A stretch of DNA of 64,000 bases from Lepas anatifera (taxonomy: Eukaryota; Arthropoda; Thecostraca; Lepadidae). Position 1 is the first letter of the stretch, and each line of letters starts with the position of its first letter. The position numbers were made by a program, and so were the translations under genes. The DNA is taken from contig JAOTON010001598.1 of the NCBI GenBank assembly GCA_034440635.1, positions 310,001 to 374,000 of the forward strand, in the 5' to 3' direction. The notes beneath the pieces were generated by a model. The model was not told where the DNA came from and did no database searches. It worked only from the letters and a program-made list of their open reading frames with translations. Shown here in pieces: positions 48,770 through 61,000 of the stretch.

Positions 48770-49764
48770 CAGGGGTGGAAAAACCCACCAACTCACCAAC
48801 TAGGGATAGCGACAGACCCTGAACATTGAAACCATCAAGTGCGACAGGAAATCTATACAATACCAGAACAGTTCTGACTGGTTGAATAAAATAAAAGTTT
48901 CCAGGGAAGTTTCAAAGAAAAGAACTCACCCTGACCGGGTTATCACCGCGATGAACTAGAATAGATAACGCAAATTAGCTGCTTCGATTGAATTCAGGGG
49001 TGCGGTAGAAACCATTTGATAAAAATATGTCTGAGTAAATTTTTCCCAACGCTAATTATGCCATATTGGTCTTTCATTACCTTCCCCGTTCGTGCTTATA
49101 TAATTTCAACTTCTGCAACTAGCCTGGAAATATCACAGATAATGTTTTGTGGCTAAAACGCATGTGAATGAACACCAATTACATATTAGTACTTCCATCC
49201 CTCCCCTGGCTGTTAACTTACCACAATGCAGCGGTGGACGGGAGCGACAGTCAAAACTTGCCGCTTGCATGGGCAACGACAGCTTTTACAATGGGACGAC
49301 ACCAAGTCATGGCAACTGGTTACTTCACTTCTCTGTCGGATGAGTTAGTGTCGGATGAGTTAGCTCATTCATTGATAATTATTTATCATTACCAGATGCA
49401 ACTCTGCACACGTATTTCCCAGGTGGCAGGTAGCGCAGTCGGAAGGGGGCTTGACTAGTTATTGGAGGATAATGGGTTCGATTCCCGAGCGCCGCAATTT
49501 CAAATCTTCCGCTTTACGTCAGTCCTGTTTTGCAGTGTCTGTGGCGGCGCTTACTCAGGTGGCAGAATTATGCGTAGGAGTGTGATCTTCAGTAAGCCTC
49601 TTCGCGAATTCAGGAATGCTATTTCCAGGTTGTTTTATCAATATAGGTAGTATTTGTCGTATTATATGTGCTTTAGAAATTGCCTATATTTAAAAAAATG
49701 AGAGCGACAGCTTTCAGTGTTAAACATTAGGTTGGCGACAGGTTTGATGTTTTTTCCTTCCCTG
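48770..49764 (+). mobile_element. hAT-like family 2, short copy (995 bp)
   Basis: An exact 8-bp repeat, GACGCCAT, flanks it at 48762-48769 and 49765-49772. The left end is CAGGGGTGGAAAAACCCACC. The right end, reversed, is CAGGGAAGGAAAAAACATC. Both match the long copy at 36165-40453. GCGACAG-type motifs recur near the ends (about 48808, 48842, 49704 and 49733). It contains a tRNA-like segment (49424-49496) and no transposase. Confidence 0.85.
49424..49496 (+). mobile_element. tRNA-like segment, probable SINE head
   Basis: Box A-like TAGCGCAGTCGG (49431-49442) and box B-like GGGTTCGATTCCC (about 49474-49486) with tRNA-like spacing. The ends do not form a good acceptor stem and the anticodon arm is poor, so a functional tRNA gene is unlikely. 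Confidence 0.45.
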
Positions 49765-49851
49765 GACGCCATCGACCTCTCAGGGGGAGCCGAATATCTC
49801 TGTCGTCGGGGGAGCAAGTTCTCCTCTTGCCCCCTCTGGATCCACCCATGG

Positions 49852-50689
49852 TTCTTTTGTCAGGCCTGCACCATCTAAGATGGATGTCCATTAGCGCTGT
49901 ATTCCGCCGATATGCATGCCACATTTGGGGAAGTGTAACAGAGTGCGATGCTTCTTTTTAACTTCGCCCTGCTTTTTTTGCACTACATTCCCATTCTAGA
50001 AACAGGAAAATATAATTAAATTACTAAACTTTCCACAGGGTTCACAGATATGTATTGCACCACGTCACCCGTAAGAAAAACATGCATCACCTTGACCCAG
50101 TCGTGGGTCCTTACTTTCATTGGGGGGGCTACAGGGACTCACCCTACCCGACCTTCGCCTCGAACATTCTCTCGCTATGTGATTTCTTTGGATAATCCGG
50201 AAATTTAGGAGGGGCTTGAGCCCCTAGCCCCTCCCCTGGGTTCGCCACTGCATCGAACCCTTCTTGGCTTGTCGCCGTCCTGTACAGCCTGTCTGGTGCC
50301 TGGTCCATGACTGGAACACACCTCCCCTTGGGTCATCCCCGGCCTCTCCCGTCCCATGTTCAGCCATGCTGCGCCGCCTGGGTACCCTGTCTGTGCTGCA
50401 TCCGCTGTAGCACAACTCAGGAATTGCTGGTATGACACTTCGGTGTCCTCGTGTCGTTGAAGTGACCCACCAGCCTCAGAGAGAAAGCCGACTGCAAGTC
50501 CGGAATTATGCTCGTGAATACTTCATTTGGCGTACGTAATCGTGCAAGTCTCAGTTAGTCATGTAATGTTTAAGGTTAGATACATGTATGTTTCGTAGAG
50601 GTATGCCTGATTGAAAACGCTTCAATTCAGATCTTTAAAATTGTCACTTTGACAGGGAATCCAACATTTTCATGTTAAAAAATATGTTT
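49852..50689. other. No gene; one hAT-type end
   Basis: CTCCCCTGGGTTCGCCACTG, ending at about 50250, is the reverse complement of a CAGTGGCGAACCCAGG terminus. The partner end was not found. Otherwise unassigned. Confidence 0.35.
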
Positions 50690-50836
50690 CCACGCAGCCG
50701 ACCCGTGTTCAAGGCCTGGCGGCTTCCCTGAACAAGGAGCAAGTTGGTTCCCGGAAACCCTTCCAACAGGGAAAGAGTTGGCAACGCCATATGACCCTGG
50801 CAGTTGGTGCGTCGATAAGCCCCACAAAGTATTATT
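50690..50836 (+). mobile_element. SINE, 5'-truncated
   Basis: Starts within a tRNA-like head (CCCGTGTTCAAGGCCTGG), continues with TTCCCTGAACAAGGAGCAAG and ends with the shared tail (GAGTTGGCAACGCCATATGA, then GGCAGTTGGTGCGTCGATAA). Box A is not preserved. Confidence 0.65.
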
Positions 50837-53800
50837 ATAAACATATAGTATTGATGGTATCTCAATGGTCTGGACCATGCGCTGCTTTCTCTTCAAATAC
50901 CGTAGTTTGTAAGAGGTCAATTTCGAAAATCTCATTGGCGGAGTGTGAAATGGCCTCTTACGGCAAACGTTGATTCTTGCACTCTCTTTCTGAGACAGTT
51001 TATGGTCCATTAACTGGAGCATTTTCTCATGAAGTGAGGGACCGGACACGCTGGCTCGGGTGTTACAGAATTAATCCATTTTAGCCTTCACTCTAGCACT
51101 TCTACGCAAGGGTTCCATCTTTTACTTTTGGGAAATTATATGGGTATTGGGTTATTGGGTACAACCTTACAATGACATTGGGTGTTTCAGGATTCGATTG
51201 GCAAGCACACAACTCGAGATGCAAAGCATTGTAAAAGTGGTGCGTATCAGGATATGCCGAGATGAGGGTTATTGACGGTACTGTATTTATTATAATTTTT
51301 ACTGAAACAATTTAGTATATTTGACTCCCTCGTGGACTTGTTGTGACTTCACAAAAGACAGTAGAAAGTGCTGACGTCCCTGTTGCTCAGTTGTCTGATC
51401 AGCTCCAATCAAAAGTAGGGACTTCCTGAGAGAAGAGAAGACTTGATCCAAAGTATAATTACCATTGGCTGTCTTATCTCACACGTTAATTAGACACTGG
51501 CATGTCAAGTATGATTTGGCTTACCGTAAGAAATGTAATGGGTCATTTTTTTTTAGTTGGGGCTACTTGTGACAAAATACTAAATCTCTCCAATCCCGCA
51601 GTTTGCCATGAACTACCTCACTGTTGATAGATACGAATGTACCATTGCTTTCCTCTACAATCATTTTTAGTCTTGCCACACATCAATTATTCGTCGCATG
51701 GCAAATTTACGAATTCTGCTGTCAAGCGGGAGGAAGGGGTGCTTTAACATGGCATCCCCGTGTCGAAGTAAGAGGGCAGGATGAATCTACTATTGGAAAA
51801 TTTTGCAGGATAGAGGAGCTTATGAACTCAAATTCAGCATTTTGAAAATACCGGTGCTGAAGGATACCTAGAGTTGGAAGAGTAAATTTTAGATCAGCGT
51901 GGAAGGGAAAATATTATTTTCTTTAAAAAATGTTATTGCAGTCCAAAACACCATCACTAGAGTGTTGTTAAATTGTAGACTCGTGCAAATGATCGTTTTC
52001 CAGGTCTTGGCCAGTTCACTTTGGATGGGTTGGAAGCTTCTGCGTTAGAATTTACCCAAATTCAGAAACACTACCTGAACTGGAGGAGACGTCAGCCTCG
52101 AGTCACCCTTTCTGAGGCTGATGTAATTGTTGGATACTTCTAATCCATTTAGTTATGTGAATACATTGCAGTGGCGGCAGTTCATGGCTGGTGAGGATGT
52201 TATCACCAAACTACCAGCATTAAGTCTGTTTGAAAAATGAAGGGAATGAAACTGAAGTGAAAATAAAAATAAAATATGATTAAAAGCAGGGGCTAGAGTT
52301 CAGCAGCGTTAGAAGCTTCTAATTGTGTGTAAAGCTAGCCACAGTTCTCACGTACGTGTAGCTACCTGCAAACGTGCCCATCCGTACAATCGAGGACTTC
52401 CAATCGAAGATGCCTGTGGGTGCTGCGTTTACACCCGTGTGAAATGGTTTTGGATAAATTTAACCCCAAACCAGATGTTCTTGAAATATAAGGAGTGTGC
52501 GAATATGACCTGGTAAATAAAGCCGAAAAGGCAGTTTTGGAACCTTAACCACCTGGTGTTTCTTTCAACCGGTACGTTGTTGTTGTCTGTGTTTTCTGAC
52601 CAAATAGTATCATCCCTTACATTTTTGCATATCCCCGGAAGCATTTTCCGCCTAGTTAAATATGATTTCTTTCCTTGTTGGTGGGACAGTCGTCAGACGA
52701 CATGTACACTATCTCAAGTCAGCAGGTCGACTCTCCTCCAAGATGACGATAGTCCCAAAGCCCCGCACACTACACGCTGCTTTTCAGTTAACCCTTCTCT
52801 TACTGGCGCGGTGTGGGGAGGGGAGGGGAGGTGGCGTGTGTTTGGACACCTTGTGAAAAGTTTCTGATTATGTAAAAAGAAACTGAGCGCCAGCGTTGCA
52901 CTGAGCGCACGCGACAGAGAAAGAGCGAGATGAGGGGAGAGAGAACGAAAAAGGAAAGGATCGAAAGAAGAGAGAGAGAGAGAGAGGGAGAGAAAGAAAG
53001 TTAATGAAGGAGGAAAATACAACTAATATGCGATTACTCATATGTACTTTTTGTCCGCACCAGTCACATATACAGGGAGATCTTCATATGTTCAAGCGTG
53101 TCCTGCCCGTATACTTGACGAGTTTTTCCATGCATAACTAAGAGTCCTCAGGAACCAGCTTTGGTTTGAAAAGCAAAAATTTTGATGTTCAATGCAGTGA
53201 AATATTAGATGAATGATGAAATTAATATTTGCGCTGATCATAACCAACATGCTTCTCTTATTTTCTGTTAAGATTCAGATAAACATAAAATTTTCCTTAA
53301 AGGCCTGTAGATAATCCGCCGCGAGGGAATTATGCAGACGATATAAGCAGGATTCCAGAGAGTTAAAGACCTGGACGGATCGGGGGTTTCAGCACCTTCC
53401 ACGGCCAGCCTGGGTGTGGCGACACATCTGTCGTTCGCCACGCCTGTGATGGATGTCCTGGGAAATAAAGTTGAGGCCGGTCAGCTGAAAGACTGCAGCG
53501 TGCCAGATGTCCATAATTGAAAGCCTGAGCCACCATAGTCGGGTCCAGGAGGGGAGAAAGACAGGCACCCCCTCGATCAAGTACTCATCTACCCTCGCCA
53601 CGGCGCCTCCCAAACCCTGAAACGTCACTTTCCTACACCCGCTCCTCCTGAATGGAGGTGTTGGCGCCCTCGCGATGCTATTTACCGTCCGTTGATAGGC
53701 CACATCCTAAGAACTCTGCCCACCCCTGGACGGACTGATGCCCTCTAGCACAAATGGCACCTTCTTCCTGGCCTAAGTCCCCGCATTGGACCTGCTTGGT

Positions 53801-54063
53801 TCGCCTATGGGAGCCATTGACTGATGTGCCGGCCCGGCTGACACAGCGCTGTCCGTCACTCCAGTCTGGAAGTCTCACCGGGGGTAGTTCGACGGACAGC
53901 GAACGGACAATGTACGCTTAAAGGGAATGTGGCACCTTCATAACGTGATTTTAACTGAGATAGCCAAGTGGAAAAGCAAGTCGGAAAACCCGGTACTCAA
54001 TATATCATTTGTCTTGGAACTCGAGATTTCCTTGGAAAAAACTAAAACCTACCTGAAATGTAC
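50837..54063. other. No gene recognised
   Basis: A purine-rich GA tract lies at about 52915-53000. A CAGTGGCGGCAG end-like sequence is near 52170 with no partner. A GC-richer stretch at 53330-53900 carries frames of up to 104 codons without recognisable domains. Confidence 0.4.
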
Positions 54064-55530
54064 CCCTCACGCAGGGGCGCAGCCAGAGCTTTCGTATGGG
54101 GGGGGGAGGGCACACCAACTTTGAGGGGCACCCGGGGAAAAAGGGCACTTTTAACGTAACCTAAAAAAACTTACTATTTATTTGTTTATATCATTTTTTG
54201 GGCATCTTTCGTTTAATAAAAATGCAAAGAACTCATTGACGGAGAAGGAAAACTCGATTAAAACCGAAAAAAGGAATAAAATATCGCCAAAATGCCATGG
54301 AAGTAGCCAAAACACTACTTTTTGGGATAGATTTAAGGACAGCCAACTCATGCAAGTACTTAACATCAGCGGAGCATGTGATATCTGTTACAATGTGCAG
54401 GTTAAGGCATATTGGAGTCGAAATTTTTTTGTTATGCCCACTGGTTTTGTCGTGACTAGTGAGCCCTGGCTGGGCGCGGATTAAGTTCCTTGCCTCCCAC
54501 AATCGCCGTGGGACGAGGAGTGGCATAGTGTCTTTGGAAGAACATATTTTTGCTGCCGGAAAAATTTGGGAGATACCTTTTGAACTCGTTTATTAAGTTC
54601 CATATTCTCAAGGATCGGTCTCAGTTAAGAGTAAATAAAAGGTGAACAGGCCGGTGGTTTAGATGGGGATGGTGTGACAGGGCTGAAAATTGTAACAACT
54701 AGTTCTTCATTTAAATTAATTAGTAGAAATCCTGGTTTAGGGGACTGTGCTCTGAGCTCAGGGGCTCATGCCTTTTTATCATCCCTTCCCAGAATCCACC
54801 AGTATAATAAACAATTTATATAACCTGCGGTGCCCAGGTATCACATGCCGTTTTAAAGATTCCTCATTCCTCGTTAGCTCCGTTTTACAAGGGGAGTTTC
54901 CGTTGTGTTCTTATTCCCCATCTATTCAAGACCAGCTCTGGGGCCCCCAAATTTGGATCAGAGGCCCCCAGAGCAGCTTCCCCCATCCCCCAGTTGTGCC
55001 TCCAGGGACTAGACTAGCTCAGTGACCCCGCCCCGAAATGATGGGAGTTGGCCTTGTGTTATTATTATCTGTCTATTCAAGACCACCTCAGGGGCCCCTG
55101 ATGTAGATCAGGCCACAAAGCAGCTCATGCTTCACCCAGGGACTAGACTAGCTCATTGGTCCCAGAGATGAGGTCATCAGACTAGCTCAATGGGCCACAG
55201 ATAGGCTCATAGGGCCTTAAACCAGTTCAAGAAGCCCCAGAACAGTTTAAGGCGCCAGATCACCTCAGGGGGCCTCAAGCCAACTTAAGGGGCTCTCACA
55301 AGCTCAGTGCCCAGACCAGCTCAGGGTACACTCAGAACCTAGACCCGCTATTGGGCCCCAGATCAGCTCTTGGGGCCCCAGATCAGTTCAGGGGCCTCAA
55401 GTCAGGTCAGGGGGCAGGATCAAGTCAGGGCCACTAAATCAGCTCAGGAATCCCTCACCAGCTCGGGGCCCAAGCAGTTCAAAAGCCCCAGAGCTGCTCA
55501 GGCAACACCAGATCGGCCCATAGGGCACCA

Positions 55531-55713
55531 TAATTATAATTTTTGGGGTTTAACGACGCACCAACTGCCAGGGTCATACGGCGTCGCCAACTCTCACCCT
55601 GTTGGAAGGGATTTTGGGGATCAGATCGACTTATTCAGAGGCTCCGCCGGGACTTGAACCCGGGACCGGTGGCTTAGAAGACAAGGGTGCTATCCACTAA
55701 GCCACCTCATCCC
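55531..55713 (-). mobile_element. tRNA-derived SINE nested in copy 3
   Basis: On the minus strand a box A-like TGGCTTAGTGGATAG and box B-like GGGTTCAAGTCCC are followed by the shared tail (GTTGGCGACGCCGTATGACC, then CTGGCAGTTGGTGCGTCGTT) and a short AT-rich end. It is flanked by a 14-bp TSD with one mismatch: CCCATAGGGCACCA at 55517-55530 and CCCATAGGGTACCA at 55714-55727. The host repeat reads continuously across the site in paralogous segments. Confidence 0.9.
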
Positions 55714-56883
55714 CCCATAGGGTACCAGATCAGCCTCGGGGACAAATAATCAGATCAGTGGTCCCCGACCAGCTCGGGGCTCAGATCAGCTCGGGAATAC
55801 CAGATCAAGTCAGGAGACACTTAATCAGCTCAGGAGCCCCATACCATCTCAGGGGCCCTCACCAGCCCCTGTGGGCCCAGTTCAGCTCAGGGCCTGGGAG
55901 CTGCTCAGGAAATCACGTAATCAACCCAGGAGGCCCGAGTCAGCTTAAAGGGCACCATATTAGCCATGGGGCACCAGACTAGCTCAGAGGGAATAAGATG
56001 GGCTCAGGAGACACACTGATGACTCAGCAGGCACCAGATCGACTCAGGGGGCATTCGTTAAGTTCAGGAGGCAGTATATCTGCTCAGGGTGCACCAGATC
56101 GATCAGCACAGGGGACATGTTCAAGTCAGGGGCACTAAATGAGCTCAGGGATCCCTCATAAGCTCGGGGCCCAATCAGTTCAAAAGCCCCATAGCTGCTC
56201 AGGGCACACCAGATGCCCATAGGGCACCAGATCAGCTCCGGGGACAAACAATCAGATCAAAGGTCCCCGACCAGCTCAGGAATACCAGATCAAGTCAGGA
56301 GGCACTTAATCAGCTCAGGAGCCCCATACCATCCCAGGGGCCCTCATCAGCCTCTGTGGGCCCAGCTCAGCTCAGGGCTTTAGATCTGCTCATGAAATCA
56401 CGTAAGGAGGCCCAGATCAGTTTAAAGGGCACCAGATTACTCAGGGGGGCATCAGATGGGCTCAGGAGGCACGAGATCGACTAAGGGGCATTAGTGCAGC
56501 TCAGATGGCACCAGATCAATCCGCTCGGGGTCCAGATCAGCTCCCAGCCCCCAGACTATGGCAGGAGCCTAAATCAGCTCAGGGAGCAACGTAACAGCTC
56601 GGGGGACACAATGTGGGCTCAGGGCCCACCAAACCAGCTCAGGGGGGGGACCAGACCATCTAAGGAGATATCAATAATCAATTGAGGGGGCACCTAATCA
56701 GCGGAAGAGGCACCATATTGACTTAGGAGACAGAATCAACTTGGGGAGGCATCAGATCAGTTTGGGGGCCCGAATCAGCTCAAGGGGCACTAAATCTGCT
56801 ATTAGGGTACCAAACAAGCTCGGAAGCATTAGACCAACTCAGAGAGCATTATATAGGTTCAGGAGGCACAATTATTTGCTCAG

Positions 56884-57875
56884 TGACAAAGACAAAGACA
56901 AAGACTTTATTCAGAGTCATCCACAGTTAAAAGAACAGTTGTGGCTATTAGGACCCCACGTCAAGCTATTAATGGTTGGGGATATAGTTAGGCGATACAC
57001 TTCATACAACACAAACCAGTTAAAATCGTACATTAAGAAATAATCACTTAAAATACTACATATCGCCATTCACCCAGCGCACCACCACACACCCACATCG
57101 CCCTAAATCCGCTCCGCCAAGAGTTGGCGCTTGAGGGCGCGGCAGAAAATAGGCACTGGTAGCATTTTCAGGTCATTAGGCAGATCATTGTATAACAACG
57201 GACTCCGGGCTTTAAATCTGCGCTGTCCCATATTACTCCGCGAGCGCGGCACCCGAAAGTCTCCGTCCTGCCTCGTGCTGCGCTCTCGGGTAAGCCGGAC
57301 CTCTTCGAATCCCAGAGCCAGCTCCTCTGGCTCCCCGAAACACACCACCTTGTGCGCAAGTACAAGTGTGTGATACCTCACCAGCTCACCCGCCGACAGC
57401 CAGCCCAGGTCCTCTAACACATCCGATACGTGATCAAACTTTTTGCGACCAAAAATGACTTTTGCAGCATAGTTAATAATTTTTTGGAGCCGAATGTTAT
57501 TGGTTTGGGTCCCGTTACCGAATACGCTGATGCAGTATCGGACGCGGGAGATAACCAGGGAGCTGACTATCGGGGAGATGACTCTGGGAGGCAAGCAATG
57601 TCTCAGATGTGAGAGACCACTCAAAATTCCGAAGCATTGACGCGTAAGAAGAGAAATGTGAGAGTCCCAGCTGAGGGTGCGGTCGAAGGTCAGGCCGAGG
57701 TTTTTAACGTTCATAGAAGGTACTAGGTCGTGGCCGCGGAATTTGACTGTAAAATTACCAATTTGTCGAATGTTGGGAGCGCTTCCTAGAAGAATGAGTT
57801 GTGTCTTGTCAGCGTTTACTTTTAATCCATTACCCCTAAACCAAACATCAAGGGAAGCCAAAGAATTTTCAAAGT
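56884..57875 (-). mobile_element. CR1/L2-type LINE fragment nested in copy 3
   Basis: The 3' end (minus strand) has AATAAAG and a (TCTTTG)n tail at about 56884-56907. The 5' truncation point is about 57875. The intact target is present at about 58948-58985: AATTATTTTCTCAG runs directly into GGGGCACTCGATTGACTC, whereas here the two halves are separated by 992 bp. No TSD is visible. Confidence 0.9.
57103..57875 (-). pseudogene. Reverse transcriptase C-terminal fragment (~257 codons)
   Basis: The open frame includes WFRGNGLKVNADKTQLILLG, then LGLTFDRTLSWDSHI, RVRYCISVFGN and KIINYAAKVIFGRKKFDHV. This series (the post-catalytic LKVNxxKT block, the LG...D...W..HI block, then the thumb-like region) is typical of CR1/L2 and Jockey-type reverse transcriptases. 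The catalytic YADD region and the endonuclease are missing. The frame seems to start at 57882 with a GTG codon, but its first two codons lie in the host repeat, so that start is an accident of the junction. The frame is otherwise uninterrupted to its stop, implying a fairly young insertion. Confidence 0.85.
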
Positions 57876-60468
57876 GGGGCACTCGATTGACTCAGGGGCA
57901 CCAGATCAGCTTAGAGGGCAAGTAATCAGCTCACGGGGCCAAGACCAGCTGAGAGGCCACGAGATGAGCTCAAGGAGCACCAGATTGGCTTTACCCGCAC
58001 GATTATTGGCGACAATGAGGCATTAGGTGGGCACATACTAGGTGCCCATACTCTTCCCGGGTGCTTGGAAAGGTGATAGAATGCCCTAGCTGACCGAGAA
58101 AGGTATTAAGTTGTCCAACAATAGTTTCAATCGCTACATGCGGTCCAGTTACATCTAGGTTCAACGGCTAGGGCACTAACTTTCGAGCGGCACGGCCCAA
58201 ATTGGGTACACCACCTGGTAATCAAAAAGGGCACCCCGGCAGTGATGGGGGCACGTGCCTCCTGTGCCTTCCTGGCTGCACCCCTGGACAGTAGATCAAC
58301 TCCGGGAGGCATTAAATAAGCTCAGGGGCCCGGATCAGCTCAAGGGGTACTAAAACAGCTAAAAGGACTCCAGGCAAGCTCGGAGGCATCAAACTAACTC
58401 AGAGAGTATTTTATAGGCTCAGAAGGCACACTTATTTTCTCAGGAGGGCACCAGATTGACTACGAGGGCACCAGATCAGCTCAGAGGGCACATGATCAGC
58501 TCCAGGTGGCACCAGATGAGCTCCGCCCGTACGATTATTGGCGACGAAGAGGCATTATCTGGAAACGGATTACGTGCCTATGCTTTTCCCGAGTACTTGG
58601 AAAGGCGACAGAATGCCCTAGCTGACCAAAAAGGCACTTAGTTGTCAAACAATAGTTGAAATCGCTAAATGCAGTCTAGTTACATCTAGGTTCAACGGCG
58701 CAGGGCACTAACTTTCGAGCGGCACGGCCCAAAGAGGGTAGGTACACCACCTGGCAATCAAAAGGGCACCCGGCACCGATGGGTGCACGTGCCCCCTGTG
58801 CCCCCTGGACAGTAGATAAACTCCGGGAGGCATTAAATAAGTTCAGGGGGCCCGGATCAGCTCAAGGGGCACTAAAACAGCTAATAGGGCAGCAGGCAAG
58901 CTCGGAGGCATCAGACTAACTCAGAGAACATTATATAGATTCAGAAGGCACAATTATTTTCTCAGGGGGCACTCGATTGACTCAGGGGCACCAGATCAGC
59001 TTAGAGGGCAAGTAATCAGCTCACGGGGCCAAGACCAGCTGAGAGGCCACGAGATGAGCTCAAGGAGCACCAGATTGGCTTTACCCGCACGATTATTGGC
59101 GACAATGAGGCATTAGGTGGGCACATACTAGGTGCCCATACTCTTCCCGGGTGCTTGGAAAGGTGATAGAATGCCCTAGCTGACCGAGAAAGGTATTAAG
59201 TTGTCCAACAATAGTTTCAATCGCTACATGCGGTCCAGTTACATCTAGGTTCAACGGCTAGGGCACTAACTTTCGAGCGGCACGGCCCAAATTGGGTACA
59301 CCACCTGGTAATCAAAAGGGCACCCCGGCAGTGATGGGGGCACGTGCCTCCTGTGCCTTCCTGGCTGCACCCCTGGACAGTAGATCAACTCCGGGAGGCA
59401 TTAAATAAGCTCAGGGGCCCGGATCAGCTCAAGGGGTACTAAAACAGCTAAAAGGACTCCAGGCAAGCTCGGAGGCATCAAACTAACTCAAAGAGTATTT
59501 TATAGGCTCAGAAGGCACACTTATTTTCTCAGGAGGGCACCAGATTGACTACGAGGGCACCAGATCAGCTCAGAGGGCACATGATCAGCTCCAGGGGGCA
59601 CCAGATGAGCTCCGCCCGTACGATTATTGGCGACGAAGAGGCATTATCTGGAAACGGATTACGTGCCTATGCTTTTCCCGAGTACTTGGAAAGGCGACAG
59701 AATGCCCTAGCTGACCAAAAAGGCACTTAGTTGTCAAACAATAGTTGAAATCGCTAAATGCAGTCTAGTTACATCTAGGTTCAACGGCGCAGGGCACTAA
59801 CTTTCGAGCGGCACGGCCCAAAGAGGGTAGGTACACCACCTGGCAATCAAAAGGGCACCCGGCACCGATGGGTGCACGTGCCCCTGTGCCCCCCTGGACA
59901 GTAGATAAACTCCGGGAGGCATTAAATAAGTTCAGGGGCCCGGATCAGCTCAAGGGGCACTAAAACAGCTAATAGGGCAGCAGGCAAGCTCGGAGGCATC
60001 AGACTAACTCAGAGAACATTATATAGATTCAGAAGGCACAATTATTTTCTCAGGGGGCACCAGATTGACTACGAGGGCATCAGATCAGCTCAGAGGGCAC
60101 ATTATCAGCTCCAGGGTTCAGGACCAGCGCTCAGGGGCACCAGATGAGCTCAAGGGGCACCAGATTAGCTCTGCCCATACGATTATTGGCGACGATGAGG
60201 CATTATCTGGAAACGGATTACGTGCCTATACCCTTCCCGGGTGCTTGGAAAGGCGACAGAATGCCCTAACTGACCAAAAAGGCACTTAATTGTCAAACAA
60301 TAGCTTAAATCACTAAATGCAGTCTAGTTCCATCTAGGCTCAACGACGTAGGGTACCAAATTTCGAGCGGCACGGCCCAAAGAGGGCACACCACCTGACA
60401 TTCAAAAGGGCACCCCGGCACCGATGGGGGGGCACGTGCCCCCTATGCCCCCCCTGGCTGCGCCCCTG
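57876..60468 (-). repeat. Unit array of copy 3 with B'C higher-order repeat
   Basis: CACGTG landmarks at 60433, 59875, 59341, 58786 and 58252 give steps of 558, 534, 555 and 534 bp. Read from the TIR the units are of types A, B', C, B', C, judged by diagnostic segments shared with copy 2. The two B'+C dimers (period 1,089 bp) are almost identical. Each C unit begins with a TIR-like sequence, CAGGGGTGCAGCCAGG when reversed. Confidence 0.85.
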
Positions 60469-60476
60469 CCCTCACG

Positions 60477-60774
60477 TACCCTTGCACCAGGCCACAGTTG
60501 TTATGGCTGTTGGTGTGACGACATATGCTGACATCACGGTGAGTATCAGCCAGTCGAAGCCTTTGAAGCGCATTGAATATGGTAGTGGTTGCCACATCAT
60601 GACATCATACACAGGCAGATATTTATTTATTTTTCTAGAGGAGTATTTTAGAAATCAAAATAATGCGCTTATTGCACATTTTTCAGAGAAGTTATGGACG
60701 GCTCCATGGTTTTCAGCTAAAAGTACCCCTGATTAAACAAAATTCCAGGATTCGACCAAGGTGCCACATTCCCT
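60477..60774. other. No gene recognised
   Basis: Short frames only, between copy 3 and the next element end. Confidence 0.4.
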
Positions 60775-61000
60775 TTTACACGCGCAATGGAGAAGGGTCT
60801 GGCGTCAACGCCCAGTGGAGGGGGGTCTTAAAGTGCCCCCATTGAGATCTCGGAAACCAAGATGGCTACAAAAACGCCCGTTGGGGGAGGGGGTGCATGA
60901 GAGCTATAGTGATTTACGTTATGGCCAAGTTTCATTGACCCAGGTCAATATCTTTAAGGTCAAATGAGGTCGTAAAGGTCAAATTCGGGCCATGCTGGAG
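60775..61000 (+). mobile_element. TTAA-type element, left end only
   Basis: TTTTACACGCGCAATGGAG, then GGCGTCAACGCCCAGTGGAG and GGGGGTCTTAAAGTGCCCCC, and later AGGTCAAATGAGGTCGTAAA match the left end of the CACGCGC subfamily. The right end could not be found before 61390. Confidence 0.55.

Larger units (their letters stand above)
48604..49851. mobile_element. Probable MITE split by a family 2 hAT-like insertion
   Basis: The left part (48604-48769) begins near GTAGATCCAGGATTGCC. The right part (49773-49851) ends CCCTCTGGATCCACCC, whose reverse complement GGGTGGATCCAGAGGG pairs loosely with the left end. Together they would make an element of about 250 bp into which 48770-49764 inserted. No outer TSD was found. 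Confidence 0.4.
54072..60468 (-). mobile_element. hAT-like family 1, copy 3 (complete, inverted, with two nested insertions)
   Basis: An exact 8-bp repeat, CCCTCACG, flanks it at 54064-54071 and 60469-60476. The ends read CAGGGGCGCAGCCAGAGC and CCTGGCTGCGCCCCTG. Reading leftward from 60468 it has the unit array, the minirepeat region and the AT-rich 3' block, in the same order as copy 2. It is 6,397 bp long. Removing the LINE fragment (56884-57875) and the SINE with one TSD leaves about 5.2 kb. No transposase. Confidence 0.9.

Noticed and set aside
49424..49496. Functional tRNA gene
   Set aside because: Box A and box B are good, but the acceptor ends do not pair and no proper anticodon stem forms. 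It lies inside a transposon. A SINE head is more likely.
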